Source: Sipunculus nudus (taxonomy: Eukaryota; Annelida; Sipuncula; Golfingiida; Sipunculidae). From it: a stretch of 64,000 nt of DNA. The stretch is from positions 47,127,327 through 47,191,326 of the forward strand of contig CM049308.1 in NCBI GenBank assembly GCA_026874595.1, given 5' to 3'. Under the pieces are notes generated by a model, which searched no databases, was not told where the DNA came from, and was given only the letters and a program-made list of their open reading frames with translations. Position 1 is the stretch's first letter. Each line of letters begins with the position of its first letter. Shown here piece after piece: positions 38,438-51,686 of the stretch. A program made the translations under genes and the position numbers.

Positions 38438-41400
38438 TTTTCTTTGGGTTTTATTAATCTGTACCATTTGCTAGCATGGACGATGAAAGCAGCCCAACAC
38501 AATAACTTTCCAAAAATCTATAATAAAAGTAATGATTGTCTGGTTTTTAATTTCATGGATAAAGGTTACCCACAAATTACACGAAAATAAAAATCCAACG
38601 AACAATTCTGAATCCACAGTATTTCAAGTAGGGACCATTTTTGTGTACAGATGGTAGCATTTGGTTTACCATGAGCAGGGCAAAGATTTGCCAGTGCCTG
38701 GGTGCTGGCCATTGGCCTAGATTATGTCAGCTCTATAAATAGCTTTGGCACAGTGCCAGGATTAGAAGAGGCCTATGTGCTGCAGTCTGACTACTATAAC
38801 AGCTTGGTGTGATGTTTTCATGGTAAGTTCATTGTATTATTTAAAACAATTCGATGCAAGTCTGCTTAATTCAACCAGACAGGTGGTGCCACTTACCCTT
38901 TTTTCAGGAGTGATTTTGCAGTATTGGCCTCAGGTGGTGCAACCTACAATCATGCTTACGTGGCAGAAGTCCACCTCACTCTATTTCCCCTTACCACTCA
39001 ATCCATGCCTCACTACACCTGTACTACTCTGATTTCAGCAGATACACGTAGTCCCTTTTGAATACCTATGTCTAATTGTTTCATGCATCTGTGCACTTAG
39101 CTATAGAGAGGTTTGAAGCCTGAAATTGTTTATGTCCATACATCTTTAATGGCTTTGGCAGACTGCCAGCTGTATCAGATAAGGCAATAGGTCAAAAGTT
39201 CTCTCAGATTGACAGAGGTCAAAAGGTCAGGACAGCTCCATGCCCCATCTAGGCTGTAGGCAGTTCCTTGGTTCCTTTTACCCTGGACACTCTCAGGGGT
39301 CATAAGTTCAGATCATAAGAGTTTCTCCAAGCTAGGCTGGGATATGTTGCTGGTGGCTCCAAGCCCTGGGTGACTTATAATCTGTGTATTAATGGGGAAT
39401 GAAAATTGTGTTTATGAACCAAATATCTGTTTAAGTGAAGACATAGGACTTAAAATGTAGCCAGACCGTGCATTCCTTATGAAAGTGAAGGTAAGGTTCA
39501 TATAAGCTTAAGATAAAGGGTACAACAGGCTGGAGCTAGTATCACCAAATTTTGTGCAATAAATCAGTCAACTTAAAAACTCCATCAGATTTTGCTTATA
39601 TTTTTGCTATCTGGTTTTACTTAGATTAAATAGGGAAAAAGTTAAAAAAAACCTTTAAAAACTTCTTAATAAGCTCTCTCAAGTTTGTTTTAATGATCTG
39701 GGTTTGATGAATTTTGGCTGAGTTACAGGAAGCCTACAGGTGACAGGTGCTAGCATCACCAAGCTTTGTGCAAATGTTGGTCACATGATTCATATTTGAA
39801 ATTGCAGTTTTTTTGGTGCCACCCACATTGACCTGTTTTTTACACACAAAACTTATTATTTTAGCCTCTTTCTTTTTAAAAATGTTTTATGATGAAACTG
39901 TAAAGCTGAATTGTTGAAATTTTCACAAGTATATTCCTAGGGTATGGTCCTTTCAGTTGTATAAGAAGAGATTGGGTTCATTGGTTTTGATAGAATCATA
40001 GAAAGCTGAAGTTGGTCTTGTGGTTATTAGTAAGCCTATTTTAAACTGAGGACTGTAATAGTCTTCTTCTGCAAAACTTTTATTTCAACTTCTGTATAAT
40101 TGCACAAAAATGATTCTAAGGAGACCTTTGTTCAAGTTTACTTAAATGATTTTTGGCACAATTATTTGACCTTTAAAAATGAAAGGACTGCATTTTATTA
40201 TTCTAAACATTTTTATGAAAAACCTTATGAATAAACATTGTAGATAGAGTCTTTCAGTATGTGTAAACAGATTTACCAACAGGCCAAGATTGTGTCTGTT
40301 TCTATAAATAGCTTGGCGGCCTGCCAACCATTTCAGATTCAGGTCTGTCTTGATCTTCTATTTATAGCTTAGGTATACTGCCAACTAGGTCAGGTTATGC
40401 AACAGGTCAAGAGTTCACTCAGTGCAGCCAGGTACAGGTCAAAAGTTTAATCAGTACAGCCAGGTGCAGGTCAAGAGTTCACTCAATTCAGTAGTTTTAG
40501 CCAGCAGTTTGTCACAATTCACTCGGGGAAACTGCCTTTCCGACCTATACCTGGTCAACTGAGTGCATTAAACTGAAGAAAAGTTTGATGTATTAGCCTG
40601 ATATTTTGACCTTTCTATGGATCTTTGATGGCTTTCTCGTTCACAAGAACAGTGTTTGCCACCTACAGTGACTTGCAAAGTGTATGTGCCTGCTTATTTC
40701 TCTAGAGGGATTAGATATAATAGCCTGAATTTGGGCATATTTAAACATATCAGATAGCTTTGTTGTATGCAAGACTGGTGGCACCATGTACAATAATTTT
40801 TGCATAGTGTATGCCCCTGCTTGTTTCTCTGGAGGGGTTTGATATGTCAGCCTGAAATTGGGCATATGTATACATCTCTGATAGCTTCGTCCTATACAAG
40901 ACTGGTGGTGCCAGCTATAATCATTTTTGTGTTGTGTCATCCATGCCAGAATTTCAGCAGTGATGTTTGTGTAATTATTTCTTGTTCAAAATGTTTAGTA
41001 CTTGCATCGTTAATTTACATGTTGCACATATCCTTGAAAAGTAATGGTTCAGCATTGAAGCATTATACCTGGTGTATGTAGGTTTGAATTAGGCCAGTAG
41101 GCCTTGTTTAGTGTTTCCATTTATCATCCAATCAGCAGCTGTCAATGGAGGCTGTGTTTGCATATGACCAAAGTGGGTTTGATTTGTTGTAAAATGTAGA
41201 CTGATTTCTCATATTTTAAAATAAATCTGTTCCTTAAATAAGGTGTATTGTTGGTATTTATTTACCTTGTTGAAAATTAGGTCCCTTTATCCCTCAACTA
41301 TAATTGTTTCCCTTGAAATGTAAATAATGAAACTTTTCACAACAAAAAACCCATGGACATGAGGGGATGAAACCGACTACTGTGAGAGAATATGCTGTAA

Positions 41401-41953
41401 TTTAATATGAAGGTTGTGTGAAGTGATTTTTTGTGCCCTATAGCTCAAATCCCAAATAAAATGTTTAGACTCACTTAATTTTCTCAGACTAAGTCAGGAT
41501 ACTGGAAACAAAGAACTTATTTTTTTAAGCATAAGCACCCATGTGGGTGTGAACAGGACCATGAACATGACTCACAAACAGTTGCTGGGTTGTGTTTCCA
41601 CATAGGTGATGCAACAGGTTTATGTCCAGCCCTTTCAATAAATATGGCAATACTATGCCACACTTTGCTTGACATTTTACCTTCCTTGGGATAAGGAGAC
41701 AAGGCATTGTATAAAATGTTGTGCTTCTTTATTAATTCAAACAGTCTCTCCACACCACCATCACTTCACATCTGGTGTGTCTTCATCACGTTGGTTTTGC
41801 TTTTAAGCACCTGCTGTAAACACCGGGATGCCCTCTGTTCCTGAGATCATTTCAAGGAATTCCACTAAATTGCAAATGCTCTAGTTATATTACTATAGAA
41901 TTGGTTTTTATGGTATAAGTGAACATTTACTTGCTTATGGAAACTTGCCTGTA
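38438..41953. other. Intron with scattered family B and C fragments
   Basis: 38880-39070 carries family B tail (CTCAATCCATGCCTCACTAC). 39120-39250 and 40315-40520 carry family C TTGGCAGACTGCCA / GTTCACTCAGTGCAG repeats. 40560-41108 is a family C tail ending AGGCCAGTAGGCCTTGTT. The uninterrupted ACAAGACTGGTGGTGCCAGC segment there is useful as an empty site for the family A insertion at 15818. 41110-41950 is intron with no recognised feature. Confidence 0.5.
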
Positions 41954-42126
41954 CCGTAAATATCTGCTTATATGTCGACCCGCATATAAGTTTCATTCAG
42001 GTCGGCAGTTTGACTAAGTCTGGGCAAAATTTGGACTGTCAGGCTTAGACCCGCACATAAGTCAACCCCCTTTCTTGTATTATATTTGGGTAACAAATTT
42101 TGTGACATTTAAGCGGAAATTTACGG
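41954..42126. mobile_element. MITE with TA target duplication
   Basis: A 173-bp element with inverted ends CCGTAAATATCTGCTTATAT and, from the other side, CCGTAAATTTCCGCTTAAAT. It is flanked by TA on both sides (41952-41953, 42127-42128). Size, ends and TA duplication fit a Tc1/mariner- or pogo-type MITE. No coding capacity. Confidence 0.8.
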
Positions 42127-42439
42127 TAGATACAGATACATGACTACTGCTGCCTCCACCCTGTTATTGTGTGATGTACAAGAAGTCATTGGCTTCTATG
42201 AGGTGGCTTTGTGTTCCAAAGCATAAAGACATAGCACGGTTATTTGTCAGTAAATTTGAATCTGTGTGAGATTAGATGGTTTCCTAACTTGGGGCCTGTC
42301 TCATTTTTTTTTTTTTTGTTTTAAACTTGGGTAATTGTTTATTGCTCTGTTTACATTAATGAATATAGCTAAGAAATTAACATATGATCATGTTTTGCTT
42401 AATTTGGTTAATAATAAGCAATGCTTTTCTTAATTTCAG

Positions 42440-42522
42440 GTGACCTCATTCCTAGGCACAAAGATATTTTCAATAACAACAGTTTCTTCCGTGGACTTAC
42501 TATACCTGAGCCTGACAGAATG
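42440..42522 (+). CDS. CDKL1/4-like protein kinase, post-activation-loop exon
   Basis: An 83-nt exon between TTAATTTCAG and GTAAGTTT. Its first two bases complete a Gly codon started in the previous exon. It then reads DLIPRHKDIFNNNSFFRGLT, IPEPDRM and ends in phase 0. In CDKL1 and CDKL4 the same place reads GDLIPRH / GKLIPRH followed by an IPEPE-type segment, so the junction IRKTL-G-DLIPRH confirms splicing from 20311 to 42440 across 22.1 kb. The rest of the kinase domain (the lobe ending in the HPYF-type segment) must lie downstream and was not found in the remaining window. Confidence 0.94.
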
Positions 42523-43847
42523 GTAAGTTTTTAAGACAGTTCAGAATACATGCCTGGGCAACCACAACTGGGATACATTGAGCTCACCCATGATCTCGTG
42601 TAACTTTTGTGTTTATGATCTGTCAGCTTCTTCTTTCATAATCAATATTTTATATTTATACTCATATCTTGATGTTTTTAATATCTGAGAAGTCTAGACA
42701 AATTAGTATAAAGTAAAATTCATTCTAACACTTGACTTTTCAATGGATTTGGTTCATATTGGGCTGAAAGCAGTGGCATATGTCTCCCTTGAATTGAGAT
42801 AGCATTTGGAAGACCTTGACCTTTTTCTGCTGAATTTATAAGTTTTTTGCATTTTGACCTCTGAATTAGTTTCACTGAAATGCTGTCTTATAATAGCTTA
42901 GGCAAAAAAAACACATGTTGGAGTAACAAATAAAAAGTTCAAGAGAACTAATATAGGTACACTATTACAGCTAAAGTATAAAATACTCAGTTCTGGTATA
43001 TGATACTCAAGTATACTGTTTTTTATTACAATAATATAAAGTAAAACACGTCATACAAGAACTACATATCAAGACAAGGGTGAAACAGTTGAAACGGCAG
43101 AAAGTAAAACCTAGTTCTAAAGTTTAGATATCTGCTTCCTTGCCTCATTGCTGATGTTAATGGCACCTGGGATTGCCTATGAGCACAAATTTAAAAGGTT
43201 ATTCATGGTTAGTATCTGCACTGGCTCTAAATGAAATGCCTTTTACTCCCTGGGCTACTAACTTAGCCATGCTTTAATATGAAACGCTCTGTCACTTTGT
43301 GCAGTATTTCTAAAGTTACAAAATCTTTTCAGGAACGTTTCTTTAAAGGTTTACACATGTTTGAACATTTTACCTGGTGGATAAACAAAACTAGATGACC
43401 AGAGGTGGAGTGCTGCCGGAAATGATGTGGAAACAGCTGGATAAATGAGTAATGACCAAGAGGAAGAAAATACGCTATAGTTATTGAAGATATGGGCAAT
43501 ATTGACAAAGTTATGAGGGAAATAATATTTTAAAATGTTTTGATGATCTTGACTTTGGCTTTTATTAATAATACACATATGGCTTCCGTAAATCGTTCCG
43601 ATATATGTTATGTTTAAGTTAAGAAGTTATTCCTGGTGAAATTGGGGGACAACTGACAAACAGATAGAGTTACTGACAATGTGACACTTCTGAGATAAGA
43701 GGTGACCAGACAATCTTATGGAGAATATGTACAAAAATGAGCAAAATGAGCTATGATTTATAGTTTTGGAGATGTGGCCAAAAAATGATGAGTGTTTTGA
43801 GTGCAGCGCCCCCTAGTGGCTATTTACCGAAAATTAAAAATAATTTT
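42523..43847. other. Intron without recognised features
   Basis: Begins GTAAGTTTTTAAG. It is AT-rich DNA with low repeat content compared with the rest of the window. The short open frames have no family match and no supporting splice or start context. Confidence 0.45.
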
Positions 43848-45963
43848 TAGCTCAGCTGACCATAAGTCATCTGAGCTATAGTCGTAGTCCGTTGTTCGTC
43901 CGTCTGACCGTCCGTCTGTAGATGTTGCACATTTTAAAACCGTAAGACCTAGGAATCCAAAATTCGGCATAATGTTAGATGTCCCCAAGATCTCCTACCA
44001 AGCCGAAAAACTGGGTCTTTCCGACTTCGTTCCTTTGAGAAATTAAGGAAAAACCTCAAATTTTTATTAAAAACCTATTTTCACACTTCAGGACCGCCTA
44101 ATATCAAAACCACTCATTTGTTTTTCCTCATATTTGCCATAAATATTCCTCTATATACTGTGGTTGCCGTTATATCAGCGGGGCTGAATTTTCGCGGTTT
44201 TCTTATTTTTAAAACTTTCATGGGGTTCCTTTTTCGCGCTCTGTCATAAGTGTAGTATAGTATATTTTACTTATCAAATATACAAATTTCAAAATGTGCT
44301 GACCAAATTATTTCATAAATAGCTGATTTCACTTTTATCTATTATATGCCCACTATTTCTCTGTCCGGATATCGCATGTTTGAACAGCCACGGCCATGGG
44401 CCCAAACATAATGCATTTTGTAAGAAATCAGGAAAGATATTTGAACACTTAACACAAAACCTGTTAAAGCTATGGACTTTTTTTCCAGTAATATAACTTT
44501 AATTAATCAAAATTAAATTGTATACCCAAAATTAGATCAAAATCTTTTAAATTTTTAAAAATATTAACAAAAATAAAAAATTGGTACCTTAAATTTTGCC
44601 CAATTTTGACCATGGCACGTTTTTTCCTGTAAGTACTGTTGATCTAATTTTCACAGCATGTACAAATAAGGATTTAATCTGTTAAAATCTGAAATTTGAA
44701 AATAAAAGCTGCAAATTGGGCTAGTTATTGAATTTTTTTGGAGGCTCTTGTTGTATTCCCTTACCTTGTCAAGCAGTCCACCGTGGTCACTGTTGGTCAT
44801 TCAGTGCAGCTCTGTATGCTCCCAAGGTTGTTGGCATAATGTTAGAAGTCCCCAAGATCTTCTACCAAGCCAAAAACTGGGTCTTTGCGACTTGTTCCTT
44901 TGAGAAATTAAGGAAAAACCTAAATTTTTTATTAAAAACCTTTTTTCACATTTCAGGACAGCCTAACTACAAAACCACTCACCTGTTTTTCCTCATATTT
45001 ACCATAAATATTCCTCTATATAGTTCCTATGTACATGCAAGAAATTAGGTCTGTATTATATAATTAAAAAAGATATGGGCTCAAACATAATGCATTTTGT
45101 AAAAAATCAGGAAAGATATTTGATCACTTAACACAAAACTTGTTAAAATTAAGGACCTATTTTCCATTAATATAACTTTAATTAATCAAAATTAAATTGT
45201 ATACCCAAAATTAGATCAAAATCTTTTAAATTTTTAAAAATATTAGCAAAAATATAAAATTGGTACCTTAAATTTTGCCCACGGCACATTTTTTTCCTGT
45301 AAGTACTGTGGATTTAATTTTCACAGCATGTACACATAAGAATTAAACTGTAAAAATCTGAAATTTGAAAATAAAAGCTGCAAAATTAGGCTTGTTATTG
45401 AATTTTTTTGGAGGCTCTTGTTGTATTCCCTTACATTGTCAAGCAGTCCACTTTGGTCACTGTAGGTCATTCAGTGCAGCTCTCGATGCTCCCCAGGCTG
45501 TTAGATGTCCCCAAGATCTCATACCAAGCTAAAAACTGGGTCTTTGTGACTTTGTTCCTTCGAGAAATTAAGGAAAAACCTCAATTTTTTATTACAAACC
45601 TATTTTCACACTTCAGGACCGCCTAAAATCAAAACCACGCATCTGTTTTTCCTCATATTAACCATAAATATTCCTCTATATAGTCCCTATGTACATGCCA
45701 GAAATAAGGTCTGTATTATATAATTTAAAAAGTTATGGGCTCAAACATAGTGCATTTTGTAAAAAATCAGGAAAGATATTTGATCGCTGAACACATAACA
45801 TGTTAAAGCTAAGGACTTTTTTCCAGTAATATAACTTTAATTAATCAAAATTAAATCGTATACCCAAAATCAAAATCTTTAAAATTTTTTAAAATATTAG
45901 CAAAAAAATGAAAAAATTGGAACCTTAAATTTTGCCCATCTGTGGCCACGGCACGTTTTTTTT
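43848..45963 (+). mobile_element. Family A element with tandemly repeated body
   Basis: Starts AGCTCAGCTGACCATAAGTC. The body unit, from ATGTTAGATGTCCCCAAGAT to GCTCCCCAGGCTGTT, occurs three times: about 43969, 44833 and 45500 (period about 670 bp without the insert). The first unit is interrupted by a MITE-like insert (44158-44395). The third runs into a new family A 5' end at 45964. No intact gene is present. Confidence 0.65.
44158..44395. mobile_element. MITE-like insert in family A
   Basis: A sequence absent from the other family A copies, from CTGTGGTTGCCGTTATATCA to AACAGCCACGGCC. It contains TTTTCGCGGTTTT and is relatively CpG-rich. Inverted similarity of the ends (GTGGTTG / CAGCCAC) is short. 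Part of the host unit (TTCCTATGTACATGCCAG) is missing, so insertion was accompanied by a deletion. Confidence 0.5.
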
Positions 45964-47762
45964 AGCTCAGTTAACTGAGAGGTCCATGAAAATTCTCCTT
46001 GGAAACCATTAATTAGGTCTCTGTTACCCATATCCTTTGAGCTATGGGGCCCCAAAGTACCCCCAAGAATAGTAAAATATTTCATACAAAAACTTCAATA
46101 TCTCATTAACTACATCACTGATGGTCATGATTTTTGGCATACATATTGATCATGAGATGTTCCATCAGTTCCTGCAGACTGGTGGGGCCACCTGTATTTT
46201 TCGATTTTTTACAAGATTTTTTCTCTAATTTTGAGACCTTTAAAAATGTGACTTCTCTTAACAGGACACAAATCGTAAAGACTGGACCTAGAATCTTCAT
46301 TCTTGACACACTGAGAGACCTATGGAAAGTCTCCTTGGAAACCTGAAATTAGGTCTCTGTTACCCATATCCTTCGAGCTATGCAGCCCCAAAGTACCCCC
46401 CAGATTAGTAAAAAATTTCATACAAAATCTTCAATATCTCAATAACTACAACACTGATGGTCATGATTTTTGGCATACATATTGATCATGAGATGTTTCA
46501 TCAGTTTCTCTGGACTGGTGGTGCCACCTGTATTTTCTGATTTTTTTACGAATTGTTTTCTCTATTTTTGAGACCTTTAAAAATGTGAACATCTGTTAAC
46601 AGGGCACAAATCGTAAAGACTGGATCTAGAATCTTCATTCTTGACACAGTGAGAGACCTATGAAAAGTCTCCATGGAAACCTGAAATAAGGTCTCTGTTA
46701 CCCATATCCTTTGAGCTGTGGGGCTCCCAATTGACCCCCCCCCCCAGAATAATGGAAAATTTGATAAAATCATATTGCAACATCTCAATAACTACAACAC
46801 TGATGGTCATGATTTTTGGCATACATATTGATCAAGAGGTGTTCCATCAGTTCCTGCAGACTGGTAGCGCCACCTATATTTTCACAGTTTTTTTCAAATC
46901 ATAACAAATGGACCTAGAATCTTCATTCTTGACACACAGGGAGACCCATGAAAAGTCTCAATGGAAACCTGAAATTAGGTCTCTGTTACCCATATCCTTT
47001 AAGTTGTATGGCTCCAAAATACCCCCAAGAATAATGAAAAATTTGATACAAAAACTGCAGTATCTCAATAACTACAACACTGATGGTCATGATTTTTGGC
47101 ATACATATTGATCATCAGGTGTTCCATCAGTTTCTGTAGACTATCTCTATTTTTGAGACCTTTAAAGATGTGGTTATGTGGCAACAGGGTACAAATCGTA
47201 ACGACTGGACCTAGAATCTTCATTCTTGTCATGCAAGGAGGCCCATGAAAAGTGTCTGTGGAAACCTGAAATTAGGTCTCTGTTTCCCATATCCTTCAAG
47301 CTAAAGGACTCCAAGTATCAGAATAACGATCAAATTGATACAAAAACTGAAGTACCTTAACAACTAATGCAGAGATCACCATGATTCTTTGCATGGGTAT
47401 TGATTATGGAGTGTTTCATCTGTTTTTGCAGACTGGTGGTGCCACCTATATTTTATTCAATTTATGGAATTCGTTTCTCTATTTTTTAGACCTTTAAGGA
47501 TGCTGTCATCTGTTAACGTGGCACAAATTAACGGTAACGACTGGACCTAGAATCTTCATTCTTGTCATGCAAGGAGGCCCATGAAAAGTGCCTGTGGAAA
47601 CCTGAAATTAGGTCTCTGTTACCCATATCCTTCAAGCCATAGGACTCCGAAGTATCCCTCAGAATAATGGACAATTTGATACAAAAGCTGAGGTATCTGA
47701 ACAACTAATGCAGAGATCACCATGATTCTTTGCATGGATATTGACCATTTAGTGTTTTTATT
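45964..47762 (+). repeat. Second ~335-bp tandem array headed by a truncated family A end
   Basis: AGCTCAGTTAACTG is followed by about five to six 335-bp units like those at 10700-13060, with landmarks GATGGTCATGATTTTTGGCA near 46120, 46456, 46801 and 47086. One unit boundary is contracted to about 285 bp. A poly-C tract (46736-46745) may be length-unreliable. The array is non-coding. Confidence 0.8.
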
Positions 47763-48729
47763 AGCAAACCTGTGAGCTTATGCGATGGTGCGGCGTCGTC
47801 CGTTGTGCGTCGTGCATTGTCTGTACTTTAACCATAGCTATCTCAAAAACGGCAGGAGCTAGCATCACCAAATTTTTTGCAAATAATCAATCATCCAAAT
47901 AACTATCGGATTTTGTTTATTTTTTTCTAACTGCATTTTCTTAGATTTTATAGGGAAAAGCTAAAAAAGCTTTAAAAATCTTCTTCTCCGAAACTGTCCA
48001 GCCATATTGTCCAATATTTCACAGAAATGATCCCTGGAACAATCTTTCTCAAGTTTGTTTGAATGGTTCCAGTTCGGAGATTTTTGGCCGAGTTACAGGA
48101 GGTTGAACTTTGTTAACTGGGCAAAAAAGCATATTAAAATTTAAATCTCAGAAACGGCTGGAGCTATCATCACCAAATTTTATGCCAATGTTGGTCACAT
48201 AGGTCATATCTGAAATTTAGGTATTGGTGGTGCCACCTGCATCAGCCTTTTTTGTACGGGGTCATCAGTGCCTGTATCACACTGAGGGCTACAAAAAACT
48301 TCTTCTCTGAAACCATATGGCAAAAAAGTTTAATATTGCACAGAAATGATCCTAGGGTAGTGCTTTTTCAAATTTGTTCAAATTGTCTCTTTTCAGTGAC
48401 TTTTGGCTAAGTTATGGGATGCTGAATTTAGTCATATGCCATAACAGCCCATTTTAGCTCAGTGGCTACAAAGATCTTCTTCTGAAAAACCACTGGGCCA
48501 AATTCTTAAATCTCGCACATTAATTATCCTCAAATGTTGATAATTCAAGTTTGTTTAAATGGTTTTGGTTCAGTGCTTTTTGGCTGAGTTACAGGAAGCT
48601 GAAATTAGCCAGTTTGCTGTATCTTCTTATATGAGTTATAAACCTGCGAAATGTTTTTTGACTGATGCCACTGAAGCCAGTTTGTTAAATATTTTACAAG
48701 AATAATCCCTACAATAATTCTTATAATAA
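47763..48729 (+). repeat. Family C 5' part
   Basis: Starts AGCAAACCTGTGAGCTTATG CGATGGTGCGGCGTCGTC. It continues with CATCACCAAATTTT, TTGGTGGTGCCACCTGCATC and repeated TGTTTGAATGGTTCCAGTTC-type blocks up to ATAATAA at 48729, where a family B-type element is inserted. It continues at 50283. Confidence 0.65.
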
Positions 48730-50282
48730 TTGTATCCTGATACTATTGATACTATGTTTTCATACCGGTCCCGCCGCCGCCGCCGCATATAAATCTTGTT
48801 GGCGCAATAACCCAAAAAATATTTCACGGAACTTTACCAAACTTGGTATATGTATAGATATGGGTAAGAGGATGACGCCTATTTAAAATGAGGTCATGAC
48901 CTTTACTAGGAGAGTGTCCTTGACCTTGAATAGGTCCAATTTTGGGGAAAATCACACAAATTCTTTAATATCTCAAGAAATCTTGCATGAATTTATCCCA
49001 AAATGGAGTTGATGGAAGATCATGGATAGGGTTGTCATATTCCAGAAACTGGTGGCGCCACCTATTATTCTTTACTTGTTTTCATGCCGTTTAATACCCC
49101 CAAAATTGCCACCTTACAGTACTGTGAGCATTATAAGTCAAAAACTAATGGACAGATTTCTTTTATATTATGCATATACATAGGTATGGGTTATGGGATG
49201 ATGTTTATTTAAATTGGGGTCATGACCTTTCCTATGATAGTGGCCTTGACCTTGAATATTGCCATATATGGTGAAAATCACACACCTCTTATGATATCTC
49301 CAGTGTTGATAGCCATATGGATTTCAAACATGACTTATGTATGGCCCACCACTAAAGTAAGAACCCTATAGGTTCTAGGGTCATGAGGTCAAAGGTCAAG
49401 GTCACTGGACTGGCATTTTAAAAGATACTGTGGATGCATTTAAGCCAAACTTTCATCCCAGGTCTTCCATCTTGAATATATAGCTCACTTGCCAATAGTG
49501 GATGATCCATATAAATTTTGGGGTCACAAGGTCAAAGGTCAAGGCCACAGGAGCTATCTGTCCAAAAATCAGTTTCTGGATGATAATTCCTGCTTTTATT
49601 GATGTATTGATTTCAAATTTGACTTATATATGTCCCATTGAAAAAGCAAAACTCCAATTGATATTGGGGTCATGAGGTCAAAGGTCAAGGTCACAGACAC
49701 ATCTTTAAAAAGATGTGGATGCATTTTAAGCCAAACATTTCATCTCAGATCTTTCATCTTGCACATATAGTTCACCTGCCAAGAGTTGAAAACCCCTATC
49801 AATTTTGAGGTCACAAGGACAAAGGTGAATGTCACAGGAGCCATCTGTCCAAAAATTAGTTTCTAGATGATAATTCCTGCTTTTATTGATGTATGGTTTT
49901 CAAACTTGACTTGTATATGTCCCATTGGAAAAGCAAAACCAAAATTGATTTTGGGGTCATGATGTCAAAGGTCAAGGTCACAGGACACATCTTTAAAAAG
50001 ATGTGGATGCATTTTCAGCCAAACATTTCATCTCAGATCTTTCATCTTGCACATATAGTTCTCCTGCCAAGAGAGGAAGAACACTATCAATTTTGAGGTC
50101 ACAAGGTCAAAGGTGAAGGTCACAGGAGCCAACTGTAAAAAAAAATTAGTTTCTGGATGATAATTCCTGCTTTATTGTGTCAGTATATGCTGCTAAAAAT
50201 GGGGGTCTGTTCTTAAAGGGGGGGGGGGGGGCCTACTATGTCTGGGGATACTCTGGCACCTGCGGTGCCAAGAAATGTCTAG
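48730..50282 (+). mobile_element. Family B-type element with verified empty site and AGGTCA-rich array
   Basis: A 1,553-bp copy from TTGTATCCTGATACTATTG to GGCACCTGCGGTGCC, AAGAAATGT, CTAG. Flanks ATAATAA and TTGTCATTAATGGTTCC rejoin to the uninterrupted family C sequence at 52987-53013 (ATAATAATTGTCTTTTATGG), so the insertion left no duplication. From 49270 the body is a series of units with AGGTCAAAGGTCAAGGTCAC. No gene is present. A G tract (50219-50231) may be length-unreliable. Confidence 0.68.
49380..50140 (+). repeat. Units with AGGTCA direct-repeat motifs
   Basis: Diverged units, each with a core such as GAGGTCAAAGGTCAAGGTCA (49388, 49527, 49673, 49960, 50100, some mutated). AGGTCA-A-AGGTCA is a DR1 arrangement, the consensus for RXR/HNF4/COUP-TF-type nuclear receptors. 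Function is not implied; the motif is simply carried by the repeat. Confidence 0.75.
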
Positions 50283-51568
50283 TTGTCATTAATGGTTCCA
50301 CATGAATGATTTTTGGCTGAATTATAGAGATTGAATTGAGTCATTTTACCATATATGTTAGATGTGTGATGCTGTTACATCTAGCCTGGCACCATTTTAT
50401 CAGCATCTATTACATCATGCCACTAGACATTTAGATTTCAGGTTATCTTTGGTTAATATTGACAAGAAAGTTTTTTTAAAAGCTTTTAAAAAATTTTGAT
50501 TTATGATTTTAGTTATTCATCATACCAGGCAATGTTACAATCATGGATATTCTTCTCTTTGTTGCTATATAAAGACAACTGTATGTGGATTATAAATTAT
50601 TGGTATCCATACTCAACTTAATTCAACAATTTGCCATCAATGAGATATATTTGTATTTTAATTTTTGCATTCAGTATGCATCCGTAATAATTTTACATAT
50701 ATTCCTTATTTCTTTTTTTATAAAAAAAATTCAGCTGAAAAGCATTTTGTTTTGGGAAAATAAATTTCAAAGTTATTTCAAGTAGGGACCACTTTTGTGT
50801 ACAGATGGCAGCACTTGGTTTACCATTGGCAGATTGCCAGTGCCTTGATGTTGGCCATTAGCCAAGATATGTCAGCTCTATAAATAGTTTTGGCACAGTG
50901 CCAGGATTGGAAAAAGTGCAGCCAGGTATAGGTCAAGAGTTCACTCAGTGCAGTAGCTGCATTCTATTTATAGATTTGTCATATTGCTCACTGCATCATA
51001 TTTGGCACCAACGTTCAGCCTGAATCTATTTATGGCTTTGGCAGACTGCCAACTGTTTCAGATTATGCAACAGGTCAAGAGTTCACTCAGTGCAGCCAGG
51101 TACAGGTCAAAAGTTCACTCAGTCTAGCCAGGTGCAGGTCAAGAGTTCACTCAGTGCACAAGCTTGAGGCAGCAATTTGTCAAAGTACACAATCGGGGCA
51201 ACAGCCTTTCTCACCTAAGCCTGGTCAGCCCTGTGCATCAAACTCTGGGGAAGTTTGATGTATTGGACTGATATTTTGACCTGTCTATGCGTCATTTACA
51301 AGACAGGTGGTGCAACCTACATTGACTTTTGCTGTGTATGCGCCTGCTTATTTCTACAGAGGAATTTGATACATCAGCCTAAAAATGAGCATGTTTATAC
51401 ATATCGGGTAGCTTTATAGTGTGCAAGACTGGTGGCGCCACCTACAATAATTTTTGCACAGTGTATGTCTCTGCTTATTTCACAGAGGGGTTTGACATAT
51501 CAGTCTGACATTGGGCATATGTATATATCTCTTCGTTGTATATAAGACTGGTGGTGCCAGCTACAATC
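50283..51568 (+). repeat. Family C remainder
   Basis: Continues the family C copy after the insertion: ATGGTTCCACATGAATGATT (the unoccupied RAGL target), an AT-rich stretch, then TTGGCAGACTGCCAACTG / GTTCACTCAGTGCAG repeats (50910-51180) and ACAAGACTGGTGGCGCCACC segments. No gene was seen; the small open frame at 50585-50785 is AT-rich noise. Confidence 0.6.
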
Positions 51569-51686
51569 ATTGTATCCGCCAAAACAGAGTTTTGCAGATA
51601 CTATGTTTTCAGTTGGACGCAGATGCTGCCACCATCGCTGCATAGGTTTTCAGAGAACTCCTCCATAACCACTGGGCAGAATTTTT
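51569..51686 (+). repeat. Truncated family B 5' end
   Basis: ATTGTATCCGCCAAAACAGA and the following hairpin and GC-rich tract of family B, cut after about 118 bp by a family C 5' end. Confidence 0.6.
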
